This document shows, piece after piece, positions 1 through 7,236 of a stretch of DNA of 11,543 nucleotides. Under the pieces are notes generated by a model that worked only from the letters and a program-made list of their open reading frames with translations, had not been told where the DNA came from and ran no database searches. Location: NCBI GenBank assembly GCA_025362165.1, contig JANYHY010000035.1:1-11543 (forward strand), read 5' to 3'. This stretch comes from Myxococcales bacterium (lineage in GTDB: Bacteria; Myxococcota_A; Polyangia; Polyangiales; Polyangiaceae). Made by a program: the position numbers and the translations under genes. The first letter of the stretch is position 1; every line of letters begins with the position of its first letter.

Positions 1-596
1 CTGTCAAGGAACCACGCGCGCTTGCGGACCTCTAGTCGCCGCGACGTCGTACCTCGTCCTCTTCGTCGTGCCCTCGCGATCGACAATGGAGAGGCACCTC
101 TTGCCGTTGTCGCTCATGCTCGTGCCGTACGCGGCGGTCGCGGTGGACGCGCTGATCGAGCGATGGCCTGCGCGAACATGCCGTGCCAAGTCCGAAGGCG
201 ACAGCCGAGGACTTGAGCCGCAGAAGGGAGCCCGAAGGGCGAGCGCAATCACGAAAGGCGTAATCGTTCACCCAAGGACCCGGTCCTTCAGTCAGGGCTC
301 CGTCGCTTGCGGTACTTGGAACCGCGATCGAGCTCGTCCGCGCCGCTTCGAGACCATGCCGCGGCATTTAGACGCATATCCGCCGCTGATCTAAGCTAGT
401 TCGCGGTATCAGCGCCAGGCTTGGCGAGCTCGTCGATCTGTTCGTTCCACTATTTGGCCAGTTTGTGCGTGGTAAGAGGCCCTCCGCCGGTGCGAACTAG
501 CGTGACACGTAGCGCGGCATGATCCATCCAGGCGGCGGCATGCCTAACCGATTGTGCGGACACATCACTGTTAGTATCATGCACCCGAAGCGTGGC
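1..596. other. Gene-poor stretch with decayed-looking reading frames
   Basis: I see no convincing complete gene here. On the minus strand, about 170 down to 4, a frame with almost exclusively GC-ending codons ends at a TGA (6-4) and contains the protein-like stretch GKRCLSIVDREGTTKRTRYD. It has no recognisable start or domain. Further along, a minus-strand frame from about 520 to 396 is interrupted by an in-frame TAG (452-450) and continues with WNEQIDELAKPG before a second stop. Both could be tails of dead genes. The plus strand opposite the first frame (86-180) also has GC-ending codons and would encode a hydrophobic stretch, so GC bias alone may explain these openings. A palindromic repeat lies at 262-291. 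Confidence 0.4.
262..291 (+). repeat. Dispersed palindromic repeat, copy 1
   Basis: The 30-base block starting AATCGTTCACC contains a perfect 7+1+7 palindrome, AAGGACC-C-GGTCCTT (274-288). A near copy occurs in the same orientation at 11173-11201, differing by a few substitutions and single-base indels. Shared parts are AATCG, CACC, AAGG, CCCGGTC and TTCAG. Both copies lie outside genes. The downstream sequence diverges quickly, although a GTC-rich tail is visible in both. Confidence 0.55.
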
Positions 597-1304
597 ATGA
601 AGAAGACTCGTCGAATCACACGGACTCTCGGACGCACCGCTACGCTCGACACGCCTCTGCGTGCGGTTCAGTTTCTTCGCACGGTGGGCACCGACTCGAA
701 CATCGCGCAGGCGCTCGCGAACATCGGGTTCACGGCTGCGGACCGAAAGCACGGTTGGGATCTGCTCTGCAAGGCGTCCACCAGCGTAGACCTCGTCCGA
801 CGCCCACCTCCCAAGGTCGATGCGAACGAGAAGCTCGAGGATTGGCGCAAGGCACACATGGTGATTGCGCGCGCCGCCCTCGCTCACCTCCATCCCGAGC
901 AGAGCGCGTTCGTGTTCGGCACGCCGATGAGAGCTGATACTCCGACGGTGGTGTGGGTCGAACAGTTCCTCAACCATCTCGACGCGCTCGAGCGCTCACC
1001 GAAGCGTGTGTCGACGCGGCAGGCAGACCACGCAGCCCTCGCGACGCTCGACAGACGCGGCATCACGACGCAGGCGCGCAAGACGGCACGTCAACTCATC
1101 GCTGCCGTGATGCATCTCGAGGTGATGCACCCGCCCAACGACAACGCGAAGAACGAAGCGCGCGCTGCGTTGTTGCAGCTCCATGCTTGGCTGACGGACT
1201 GGTCAGAGTGCGCACGCACGATCATCCAACGCCGCGATCAACTCCTGCGCCTGGGCATCGGCAGACGCCAGAAGCGGAAGTTGGCGACGCCACCTGGCCC
1301 TTGA
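597..1304 (+). CDS. Conserved-looking hypothetical protein
   Basis: This encodes a soluble, mainly helical-looking protein of about 235 residues with a basic N-terminus (MKKTRRITRTLGR) and a basic tail (GRRQKRKLATPPG). It has no signal peptide and no membrane segment. The segment TPLRAVQFLRTVGTDSNIAQ, followed by LANIGFTAADRKHGWDLL, resembles a family of unnamed myxobacterial proteins I recall only loosely. No catalytic motif is evident and I assign no function. The frame is open from 519, but codons before 597 lose the GC-ending bias, so ATG 597 is preferred; ATG 579 is an alternative. Neither has a clear ribosome binding site. It stands alone: decayed sequence lies upstream and a large hairpin element begins 16 bases after the stop. 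Confidence 0.72.
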   Translation: MKKTRRITRTLGRTATLDTPLRAVQFLRTVGTDSNIAQALANIGFTAADRKHGWDLLCKASTSVDLVRRPPPKVDANEKLEDWRKAHMVIARAALAHLHPEQSAFVFGTPMRADTPTVVWVEQFLNHLDALERSPKRVSTRQADHAALATLDRRGITTQARKTARQLIAAVMHLEVMHPPNDNAKNEARAALLQLHAWLTDWSECARTIIQRRDQLLRLGIGRRQKRKLATPPGP

Positions 1305-1320
1305 TGATCCCGCGGGAGCG

Positions 1321-1526
1321 AGGGGCACCTGCTGGCAGTCGGGCACGGCACGCCGCAGTACTTTCCTGCGGGCGAGTGGACCGGCGACACGCGGTGCTTT
1401 TCTCCGGGACCGCGGACCCAATCCCTCAAACGCAATCGAGACGATCGCGCCGATGCTGTCCAGTGTCCGCGGGCCTGGGGAAAAGTACTGCGGGGCGCCG
1501 TGCCCGACTGCCAGCAGGTGCCCCCT
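1321..1526 (+). repeat. Long hairpin element A (intergenic)
   Basis: Two nested, mutually exclusive stems are visible. The inner stem pairs 1382-1417 with 1465-1500: 36 positions with three mismatches and four G-U pairs, around a 47-nt loop. The outer stem pairs 1321-1366 with 1479-1526: about 46 positions with two mismatches and two single-base indels. Both use 1479-1500, so only one can form at a time. Signature modules in order are GCGGTGCTTTTCTCC (1391), GGAAAAGTACTGC (1479) and GCAGGTGCCCCCT (1514). The same modules in the same order form element B at 9057-9193 on the opposite strand. It lies between the hypothetical gene and the glycosyltransferase gene. It could act as a 3' end structure, attenuator or MITE-like repeat; which one is not determinable here. 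Confidence 0.8.
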
Positions 1527-1579
1527 CACCCCGCGCTGACGTTGCGGGGCGCTGCCCAGAATGGTACCGATGGTCCGTC

Positions 1580-2767
1580 GTGTCACGGGTCCGCGTCACC
1601 TTCTTCATCAACTCGTTGGAGCAGGGCGGCGCCGAGCGCCAGCTCGCAGAGCTGCTGACCCGCCTCGATCGCACCGTGTTCGAGCCGAGCCTCATCGTGT
1701 GCATCGCGCGTGATCAGCTCGGCTACAAGTTACCGGTCGATAGGATCCGGTGCCTCGACGCGCCCATGTTCCCGACGCCGAGCTCGGTGCTCGCGCTCAC
1801 GCGTGAGCTGCGTGCGCTGAAGACGGACATCCTCCACACGTACATGGGCTGGGAGAACATCTTCGGCCGTGTCGCGGCGCGTCGCGCGAACGTGCGCGCG
1901 ATCGTCTCGAGCGTCCGGTGCACCCAGCTACCGCGCAAGCACATCATCGGCGAGGCGCTCACTCACAAGATGGCCGACGCCATCATCGTCAACTCGATCG
2001 GGATCCGCGAGGAGCTCGCCCGCCGTGCGCGTGTGTCTGCAGACCGCATCGATGTCGTGGAAAACGGCGTCGATCTGCGGCGCTTCGTGCCGTTGTCGGA
2101 GACCGCCAAGCAGCGCGAGCGCAAGCTCTGGTCGATGGAAGGGCGGCGCGTGCTCGTGATGCCAGGTCGCATCTGCGATCAGAAGAACCAGAAGTCCGTC
2201 TTGCGCGCGCTCGTGAAGCTCAAGCACGCGGGCGAGCTCCCAGAGGATGTGCGCGTGCTGTTCGCTGGCCGCGGATCGCCGCCTTGGTACGGTGAGGCGT
2301 TGCGCGCGTACTCCACGTTGTCCGGGCTTGGCCAGCAGGTGGAGTTCGTGGGCATCGTCAAGCAAGTGGAGAAGCTCGTCGCAGCGGCTGACGGCATGCT
2401 GCTGCCGAGCAACTATGAGGGCCTGCCCAACGCGGTCATCGAGAGCATGGCGTGCGGTGTTCCGGTCATCGTCTCCGACGCGGCCAACACTGACTCTCTC
2501 GTCACCGATGAAAAAGAGGGCTTGGTGTGCGACGACAACCAGGCGCCGGGGATCGCGCACACGCTTCGCCGCTTCTTCGCCCTCACTCCCGAGCAGCTCC
2601 GCGCGATGGGTGACGCCGGCAATCGACACGCGACCACGCGCTTCGCCGTCGCCCGCATGGTGGCCCGCACCGTGGACGTCTACGAGCGAGTGCTCGGCGG
2701 GCTGCCGCACCCCGATCCCAGCCCGGAGGATCGCAAGAAGCCGAACGGCACCCGAGCCTTGAACTGA
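1580..2767 (+). CDS. Family 4 glycosyltransferase (GT-B fold)
   Basis: This encodes about 395 residues and should transfer a sugar from a nucleotide-sugar donor to a growing glycan at the cytoplasmic face of the membrane. Seen: an N-terminal acceptor-side domain opening VRVTFFINSLEQGGAERQ (GGAER at 16-20), ENGVDLRRF near 161-169, PGRICDQKNQ at 195-204, and the donor-binding E-x7-E motif YEGLPNAVIES with Glu280 and Glu288. These are hallmarks of GT4 enzymes; donor and acceptor cannot be read from the sequence. Start: the frame is open back to 953 through hairpin element A, but the fold begins at the GTG at 1580, and the nearby ATGs (1561, 1570) are out of frame. No clear ribosome binding site is seen. 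Its stop TGA touches the asnB ATG, so the two are probably co-translated. The Pro/Lys-rich tail (PHPDPSPEDRKKP) looks unstructured. Confidence 0.9.
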   Translation: MSRVRVTFFINSLEQGGAERQLAELLTRLDRTVFEPSLIVCIARDQLGYKLPVDRIRCLDAPMFPTPSSVLALTRELRALKTDILHTYMGWENIFGRVAARRANVRAIVSSVRCTQLPRKHIIGEALTHKMADAIIVNSIGIREELARRARVSADRIDVVENGVDLRRFVPLSETAKQRERKLWSMEGRRVLVMPGRICDQKNQKSVLRALVKLKHAGELPEDVRVLFAGRGSPPWYGEALRAYSTLSGLGQQVEFVGIVKQVEKLVAAADGMLLPSNYEGLPNAVIESMACGVPVIVSDAANTDSLVTDEKEGLVCDDNQAPGIAHTLRRFFALTPEQLRAMGDAGNRHATTRFAVARMVARTVDVYERVLGGLPHPDPSPEDRKKPNGTRALN

Positions 2768-4675
2768 ATGTGTGGCATCTCAGGCTTCCTCGCGGGTGAC
2801 CCGCGCGCGCACGCAGACTTGGCGGCGACCAAGCGAATCGCAGACGCGATCGCGCACCGGGGGCCGGACTCGGCGGGCTTCTTCGCGGATGGCCCCTGCG
2901 CGCTTGGTCATAGGCGTTTGTCGATCATCGACCTGTCGCCTGAGGCGAACCAGCCGCAGTTCAACGAAGACAAGACGGTCGCTGCGGTCGTCAACGGCGA
3001 GATCTACAACTTCCAAGAGCTGCGCGAAGACCTCGTGCGCAAGGGCCACACGTTTCGCTCGCAGAGCGACTGCGAGGTCGTGCTCCATCTCTACGAAGAC
3101 TACGGCGAGCGCTGTGTAGCGCGCCTCGACGGCATGTTCGCGTTCATCTTGTACGACACCAAGGCGCGCAAGATGCTCATCGCCCGTGATCGCAGCGGAA
3201 AGAAGCCGCTGCACTATCGCAAGCTCTCCCATGGCATCGCGTTCTCTTCCGAGGTTGGTGCGCTCGTGCATGCGTTCCCAGATCAGCGGCCGGGCGTTGA
3301 TCTCTCCGCGATCGACGAGTTCCTCACGCTGCAATACGTTCCCTCGCCGAACACCGCGTTCACGGACACGTACAAACTACCCGCCGCACACTACGCCTAC
3401 TTCGGACCCGGCGAGCTGCCCGTACCGGTGCGTTACTGGAGCAAGCCCAAGGGGGAGGTCTTCGGCGGAGACGCAGACGAGCTCGCAGAAGAGCTGCTGC
3501 GTTTGATGCGTGCTGCGGTCAAGCGTCGGCTCGTGTCGGACGTGCCGCTCGGCGCGTTTCTCTCGGGCGGCATCGACAGCTCGACGGTCGTGGCGTTGAT
3601 GGCGCAAGAGTCGACGCGCGCGGTCAAGACCTTCAGCATCGGCTTTCCGCACGCAGACGACAGCGAGCTCAAGTTCGCGCGCATGGTAGCCAAGCGCTAC
3701 CAGACCGATCACCACGAAGAGATCGTCGATCCCGAGATGACGAGCGTCGTGCAAGCCACGGTGCGCCACCATGGCGATCCGTTCGCCGACAGCTCGGCGG
3801 TCGCCATGTATTACCTCTCGAAGATGACCAAGCAGCACGTGACCGTCGCGCTCAGCGGCGACGCAGCTGACGAGAATTTCGCGGGCTACAAGCGCTACAA
3901 CACCGCGCGCATCGGTCACATCTACGATCGCTTGCCATACGAGGGGCAGCTCGTCTTTCGAGCGGCGCTCGAGGCGTTCGGGCGCGCGATCATCCCCCAC
4001 GTCGGCGCGTTCGCCGAGCGCCTCGGCCAGGGTGAGGCTGATCGCTACGTGCGCCTCGTCGGACAGTTCTCACCGAGCGAGAAGCGAACGCTCTACCTCG
4101 ATCGGATGCGTGACGCCGCCACAAACGCGACCGTCGAGCGCTTCGATCGCGTGCTCAGCGAGTCTGGCGCGCAGAGCCCGATGGGACGCGTCGCAGACCT
4201 CGACTGGCAGACCTACCTCACCGACGACATCAACGTGAAGGTCGACATCGCAGCGATGACGCACTCGCTCGAAGTGCGCTGTCCTTTCCTGGATACCAAG
4301 GTCGTGGAGTTCGCCGCTCGCCTACCAGAGAACATGTTGATGCGCCTACGCGGCAAGTGGCTGTTGCGGCGCGCCGTGAAGAGCCTAGTGCCGCGCGCGA
4401 TTCTACAGCGACAAAAGCGCGGCTTCGCGCTGCCACTCGAGCGATGGATGAAGCGCGATCTCCGCGAGATGGTGCACGACACACTGCTGGACAAGCGAGC
4501 GCGTGAGCGCGGCCTCTTCGAGCCCAAAATCGTGTCCGAGCTGGTGGATACTCTTGATACGTTTCACGCCGCCACTGATCGCCTATGGACGCTGCTCGTC
4601 TTGGAGCTCTGGTTTCGAGAGTTCGTGGACGCTCCAGCGACCACCGTCCGACCCTCCACCGAAGCTGTCGCTTGA
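2768..4675 (+). CDS. asnB: Asparagine synthase, glutamine-hydrolysing
   Basis: This 635-residue protein is full length for the family. It begins MCGISGF, giving the N-terminal nucleophile Cys2 after Met removal. The glutaminase domain (about 2-220) shows AHRGPDSAGFF, LGHRRLSIIDLS and NGEIYNF. The synthetase domain carries the ATP-pyrophosphatase loop SGGIDSS at 266-272. Known chemistry: glutamine-derived ammonia amidates an ATP-activated carboxylate, classically aspartate to asparagine. Paralogues in glycan loci are thought to amidate sugar acids or other cell-surface carboxylates. The abutting glycosyltransferase (TGA immediately followed by ATG) makes the surface-glycan role plausible, but substrate cannot be read from sequence. 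Its stop codon lies in a 13-base palindrome shared with the stop of the convergent lipoprotein gene. Confidence 0.95.
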   Translation: MCGISGFLAGDPRAHADLAATKRIADAIAHRGPDSAGFFADGPCALGHRRLSIIDLSPEANQPQFNEDKTVAAVVNGEIYNFQELREDLVRKGHTFRSQSDCEVVLHLYEDYGERCVARLDGMFAFILYDTKARKMLIARDRSGKKPLHYRKLSHGIAFSSEVGALVHAFPDQRPGVDLSAIDEFLTLQYVPSPNTAFTDTYKLPAAHYAYFGPGELPVPVRYWSKPKGEVFGGDADELAEELLRLMRAAVKRRLVSDVPLGAFLSGGIDSSTVVALMAQESTRAVKTFSIGFPHADDSELKFARMVAKRYQTDHHEEIVDPEMTSVVQATVRHHGDPFADSSAVAMYYLSKMTKQHVTVALSGDAADENFAGYKRYNTARIGHIYDRLPYEGQLVFRAALEAFGRAIIPHVGAFAERLGQGEADRYVRLVGQFSPSEKRTLYLDRMRDAATNATVERFDRVLSESGAQSPMGRVADLDWQTYLTDDINVKVDIAAMTHSLEVRCPFLDTKVVEFAARLPENMLMRLRGKWLLRRAVKSLVPRAILQRQKRGFALPLERWMKRDLREMVHDTLLDKRARERGLFEPKIVSELVDTLDTFHAATDRLWTLLVLELWFREFVDAPATTVRPSTEAVA

Positions 4676-4685
4676 TCTTTGATCA
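4673..4685. other. Palindrome joining two convergent stop codons
   Basis: TGATC-TTT-GATCA: the left TGA (4673-4675) ends asnB and the right TCA (4683-4685) is the complement of the lipoprotein stop. Only seven bases separate the genes, so there is no room for a dedicated intergenic terminator, and transcripts from both sides probably overlap. Confidence 0.7.
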
Positions 4686-5624
4686 GGGAGGGATGCAGTC
4701 GGGCCCGCTCGCGAACACGTTGGTGCACGAAGACGCAGCAGGACACGCGCTCGCGTCGGCCGCGCAGGTCTTGGCGCAATATCCGGCGAGGCCAGGGTTC
4801 ACGCTGGTGTACCCATAAGTGCGGAGCTCGAGCGAGTCGCACGTGTAGCCCATCGGGCATGCGCTCCCGCCGGTGACGCAGAACGAAGAGCAATATCCGC
4901 TCTTCGAAGTGCCATATAGGCAATTACAGATTAGCGCATTGGTATCGGACTTCGTGCACGCCGCCCCGAGTGCTTTGATCGGCGGGGTATAGCCCTGCAC
5001 GCAAAGCCCATGGTCGACTTGGCACTTCTGCCCATCTTGGCAGTCGCTGTCTTGCGTGCAACCAGCGAAGCAATACCCATTACCGTTCTCGGGCGCGCCA
5101 GTGTCAGCCCAGCACACGTCCTTGCCAACGCACCCCGTCGCCGCCCCACCGTTCTTGTCGAACGTGCACTTGGGCAAACAGATGCTGCCGTTCCCCGATC
5201 CGTACTGCAAGCAAACGCCAGGCGACGACGGATCATCCGGGCCATCGCAATAGTGCATCCCCTTGGAGTCAGTGACAGGCGAACACGAAGGCACCACACA
5301 CACCGCAGTCGGATAATAGTCTTGCGGCGCAAACGTAGTCTTCGAGCACTCCGCGAGGTTCGGCCCATTCAAGACATGACAATCCGAGTCACTCGTACAA
5401 GCCTTCCCCGTCGTCCCGTCATAAGGCTTCAGAGGAGGCAACGAGTCAGTGGGCGAGGGAGCGTCAACGGGCCCCTTACCGTCGAGCGTAGCGTCGAAGC
5501 GTCCGCCATCAGCCCCGCCGCCCGCATCGTTGTTGGTGACATCGACAGTGCCTCCGCACGCGACAAACACAGCGAGCGAAAGACCAAAACACTTCACGCG
5601 CAGATGATGCACGCATGCCGCCAT
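4683..5624 (-). CDS. Cysteine-rich outer lipoprotein, function unknown
   Basis: This encodes about 313 residues. A short basic N-terminus, a hydrophobic core (CFGLSLAVF) and the lipobox-like VAC with Cys23 predict lipidation and export. The residue after Cys is Gly, which by the E. coli rule favours outer-membrane sorting. A flexible Asp/Ala/Gly/Pro linker (VTNNDAGGGADGGRFDATLD, then PVDAPSPTDSLPPLKP) precedes a domain with 28 cysteines, an even number fitting disulfides. Knot-like runs include ACTSDSDC and CTQDSDCQDGQKC. Such proteins are abundant in myxobacteria and often receive spurious domain names; no enzymatic motif is seen. Start: ATG 5624 gives the most compact signal; 5642 and 5651 are in-frame alternatives. 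It converges on asnB and diverges from the TPR-AIM24 operon. Confidence 0.85.
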   Translation of the reverse strand: MAACVHHLRVKCFGLSLAVFVACGGTVDVTNNDAGGGADGGRFDATLDGKGPVDAPSPTDSLPPLKPYDGTTGKACTSDSDCHVLNGPNLAECSKTTFAPQDYYPTAVCVVPSCSPVTDSKGMHYCDGPDDPSSPGVCLQYGSGNGSICLPKCTFDKNGGAATGCVGKDVCWADTGAPENGNGYCFAGCTQDSDCQDGQKCQVDHGLCVQGYTPPIKALGAACTKSDTNALICNCLYGTSKSGYCSSFCVTGGSACPMGYTCDSLELRTYGYTSVNPGLAGYCAKTCAADASACPAASSCTNVFASGPDCIPP

Positions 5625-5720
5625 AGTTGCTAGAGCCCCCATGCGCGACAACGCTCTCCCATCTCACCCCTCCAGCCACCTGCGGCCGCAAGGACCGGCG
5701 AGCCCCAACCTCCTCCCCCC

Positions 5721-5757
5721 GCAGGTGCCCCCTTTTTACCCGCCCCGGAGGGCACCT
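5721..5757 (+). repeat. Inverted repeat sharing the hairpin-element tail
   Basis: GCAGGTGCCCCCT (5721-5733) is identical to 1514-1526 in element A. It begins an inverted repeat with perfect 8-base arms, AGGTGCCC (5723-5730) and GGGCACCT (5750-5757), around a 19-base spacer. It lies in the divergent intergenic region, 21 bases before the TPR-AIM24 start. It may be a truncated copy of the element family or a protein-binding site; the rest of the element (AAAAGTACTGC and the long stem) is absent. Confidence 0.55.
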
Positions 5758-5762
5758 AGATT
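5735..5762 (+). promoter_or_regulatory. Possible promoter of the TPR-AIM24 / pgsA operon
   Basis: TTTACC (5735-5740) and TAGATT (5757-5762), 16 bases apart, each match four of six bases of the sigma-70 -35 and -10 consensus. The inverted repeat at 5723-5757 straddles the -35 box and touches the -10 box, where a repressor would sit. The leader would be only about 10 nt. This is weak evidence in a GC-rich genome. Confidence 0.22.
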
Positions 5763-5778
5763 ACCCTCCGCAATCGCG

Positions 5779-7236
5779 ATGCAAGACGGCGACAAGCGAA
5801 GCTCCGGTTCGATGCCAGTCGAATCGTCGCGCGACGTCGCCAGCGAGGACTTTCTCTATCACCTGTATCGCGGCAGCGAGCTGCTCCAAGACAACCGCGC
5901 CCACGAGGCGAAGGAGGAGCTCGAAGCCGCGCTCTTGCTGCAGCCGCGCGACACGAAGGGCCAAGATCTCCTCGCGCTTACGTACTTCAGGATAGGCCTG
6001 TATCCGCGGTCGATCCAAATCTACGAGCAGCTACGCAAGGAACTGCCGCACGACACGGCGCTGATGATCAACTTGGCGCTCTGTTACTTGAAGACGGGTC
6101 AATCACAACAAGCGCGCGCGATCCTCGAAGAGCTCGTGACGCATTCGCCGGATCACAAGCGCGCGTGGGGATACTTGGGGCTCGCGTACGAGCGCCTTGG
6201 GGATCTCGAGAAGGCCGAAGAGTCCTTCGAGCGCGCGGGTCACCCCGTGATGGCCAAGCGCCTCGCTGACCGTCGAATCTCCGCGAGCATGCCGCCGCCC
6301 GCGGTGCCGACAGCGCAGCAAGTTCAAGACAAACAAGATCAAGAAGAGTCTGCGGAGATCCGCAAGACCGCAGAGGTCGCGTTCGCGGAGTTGGACAGCG
6401 GTGAGCTGTCGTTCGCGCTCGCAGAGCCTGCTGTGAGGCGCACCGAGAGCGGCACCTGGCGCGCGGTCGAGCTCGGCGAAGCGGTGAAGTCGGTGCGTAC
6501 GAACTCGGAGCGTCCGCCTGCGATGCCCGACGTCGCGCCGCTCTCGCGCCAGCCTGCTCTCGATCGAACGTACTCGACCGCGCGCGTCGCACGTCCGTTC
6601 GCCAACCTCGCGAAGGACGCTCGCCTCGCGCCCGCGCCAGGTGAGCTCATCAGCCAGCATGCGTCGGGGCTCGTCGTGGTCGTGGCGCACGAGCTAGTGC
6701 AGAAGGACGCGGAGCTCTTTGCCGGCAGACTAGATGCAGTCCGCGGATACACGGGGACGTTGGCGACGCGTGTGCTCGAGCGGCAGTCGCGGGCGGTCTC
6801 GCACGAGCCGTTCGGCGGCCTCGGAGCGCCTCTCGTTCGCATGAAGACCTCCGGCACGCTGGTGCTCGGTCCGCGCCCGTCACACAGGCTCGTACCGCTC
6901 AAGCTCGACGGAGAGCTCGCGTTCGTTCGTGAAGAGTACGTGCTCGGCTTCGACCTGCGCCTCACCTTCGAGAACGGTCGGCTCGGCTTCGGCGAGGGAG
7001 AGACGCTCCCCTTCGCGCAACTCACGGGCAAGGGCGTCATCGTCCTGGAGTTGCTCGATCCGCTCGTCGTCGTCGAAGTCGTCGCGAAGACGGGCGCCGT
7101 GCTGCGCCGCGAGTCGATCGTCGGCTGGACTGGGCGACTCTTGCCGCGCGCGCTCTCGCCGAGCGAGTCGCCGTCTGGGCAGCGCGGCCTCGTGAGCTTC
7201 TCTGGTGACGGCGCGCTGTTGATGAGCGGTAGGTAG
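5779..7236 (+). CDS. TPR protein with C-terminal AIM24-like domain
   Basis: This encodes about 485 residues with no signal peptide or membrane segment. Four consecutive 34-residue tetratricopeptide repeats span about 25-157 (for example FLYHLYRGSELLQDNRAHEA and WGYLGLAYERLGDLEKAEES), a protein-binding scaffold. A low-complexity linker (about 160-285) follows. The last 200 residues (about 288-485) are beta-rich with Gly-spaced strands (MKTSGTLVLGPRP, LDGELAFVREEYVLGFDL, LVSFSGDGALLM), as in the AIM24/DUF124 family. The frame is open to 5641, but that extension is Pro-rich, overlaps the divergent lipoprotein start and contains an inverted repeat, so ATG 5779 is chosen; ATG 5812 is possible. Its TAG is immediately followed by the pgsA ATG. 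Yeast Aim24 is an inner-mitochondrial-membrane protein linked to cardiolipin state, which is interesting beside pgsA. The TPR call is firm; the AIM24 call is moderate. Confidence 0.85.
   Translation: MQDGDKRSSGSMPVESSRDVASEDFLYHLYRGSELLQDNRAHEAKEELEAALLLQPRDTKGQDLLALTYFRIGLYPRSIQIYEQLRKELPHDTALMINLALCYLKTGQSQQARAILEELVTHSPDHKRAWGYLGLAYERLGDLEKAEESFERAGHPVMAKRLADRRISASMPPPAVPTAQQVQDKQDQEESAEIRKTAEVAFAELDSGELSFALAEPAVRRTESGTWRAVELGEAVKSVRTNSERPPAMPDVAPLSRQPALDRTYSTARVARPFANLAKDARLAPAPGELISQHASGLVVVVAHELVQKDAELFAGRLDAVRGYTGTLATRVLERQSRAVSHEPFGGLGAPLVRMKTSGTLVLGPRPSHRLVPLKLDGELAFVREEYVLGFDLRLTFENGRLGFGEGETLPFAQLTGKGVIVLELLDPLVVVEVVAKTGAVLRRESIVGWTGRLLPRALSPSESPSGQRGLVSFSGDGALLMSGR

Noticed and set aside
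68..394. Plus-strand frame with a hydrophobic stretch (LLPLSLMLVPYAAVAVDALI)
   Set aside because: Only about 30 codons look coding. The rest crosses the palindromic repeat and is Arg-rich, the opposite strand has an equally good bias, and no ribosome binding site is seen.
450..977. Minus-strand frame of 175 codons
   Set aside because: Most of it is antisense to the hypothetical gene at 597-1304; the product is His/Arg-rich without recognisable features.
1321..1526. CRISPR array or insertion-sequence ends
   Set aside because: There are no regularly spaced direct repeats and no transposase frame inside or beside the element; the arms pair as a hairpin.
953..1579. N-terminal extension of the glycosyltransferase frame by about 209 residues
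   Set aside because: The extension reads through the hypothetical gene in another frame and through hairpin element A, is Arg/Ala/Pro-rich and not protein-like. The GT4 fold starts at 1580.
5641..5778. 46-residue extension of the TPR-AIM24 protein
   Set aside because: It is Pro-rich low complexity, overlaps the divergent lipoprotein start and contains an inverted repeat typical of intergenic DNA.
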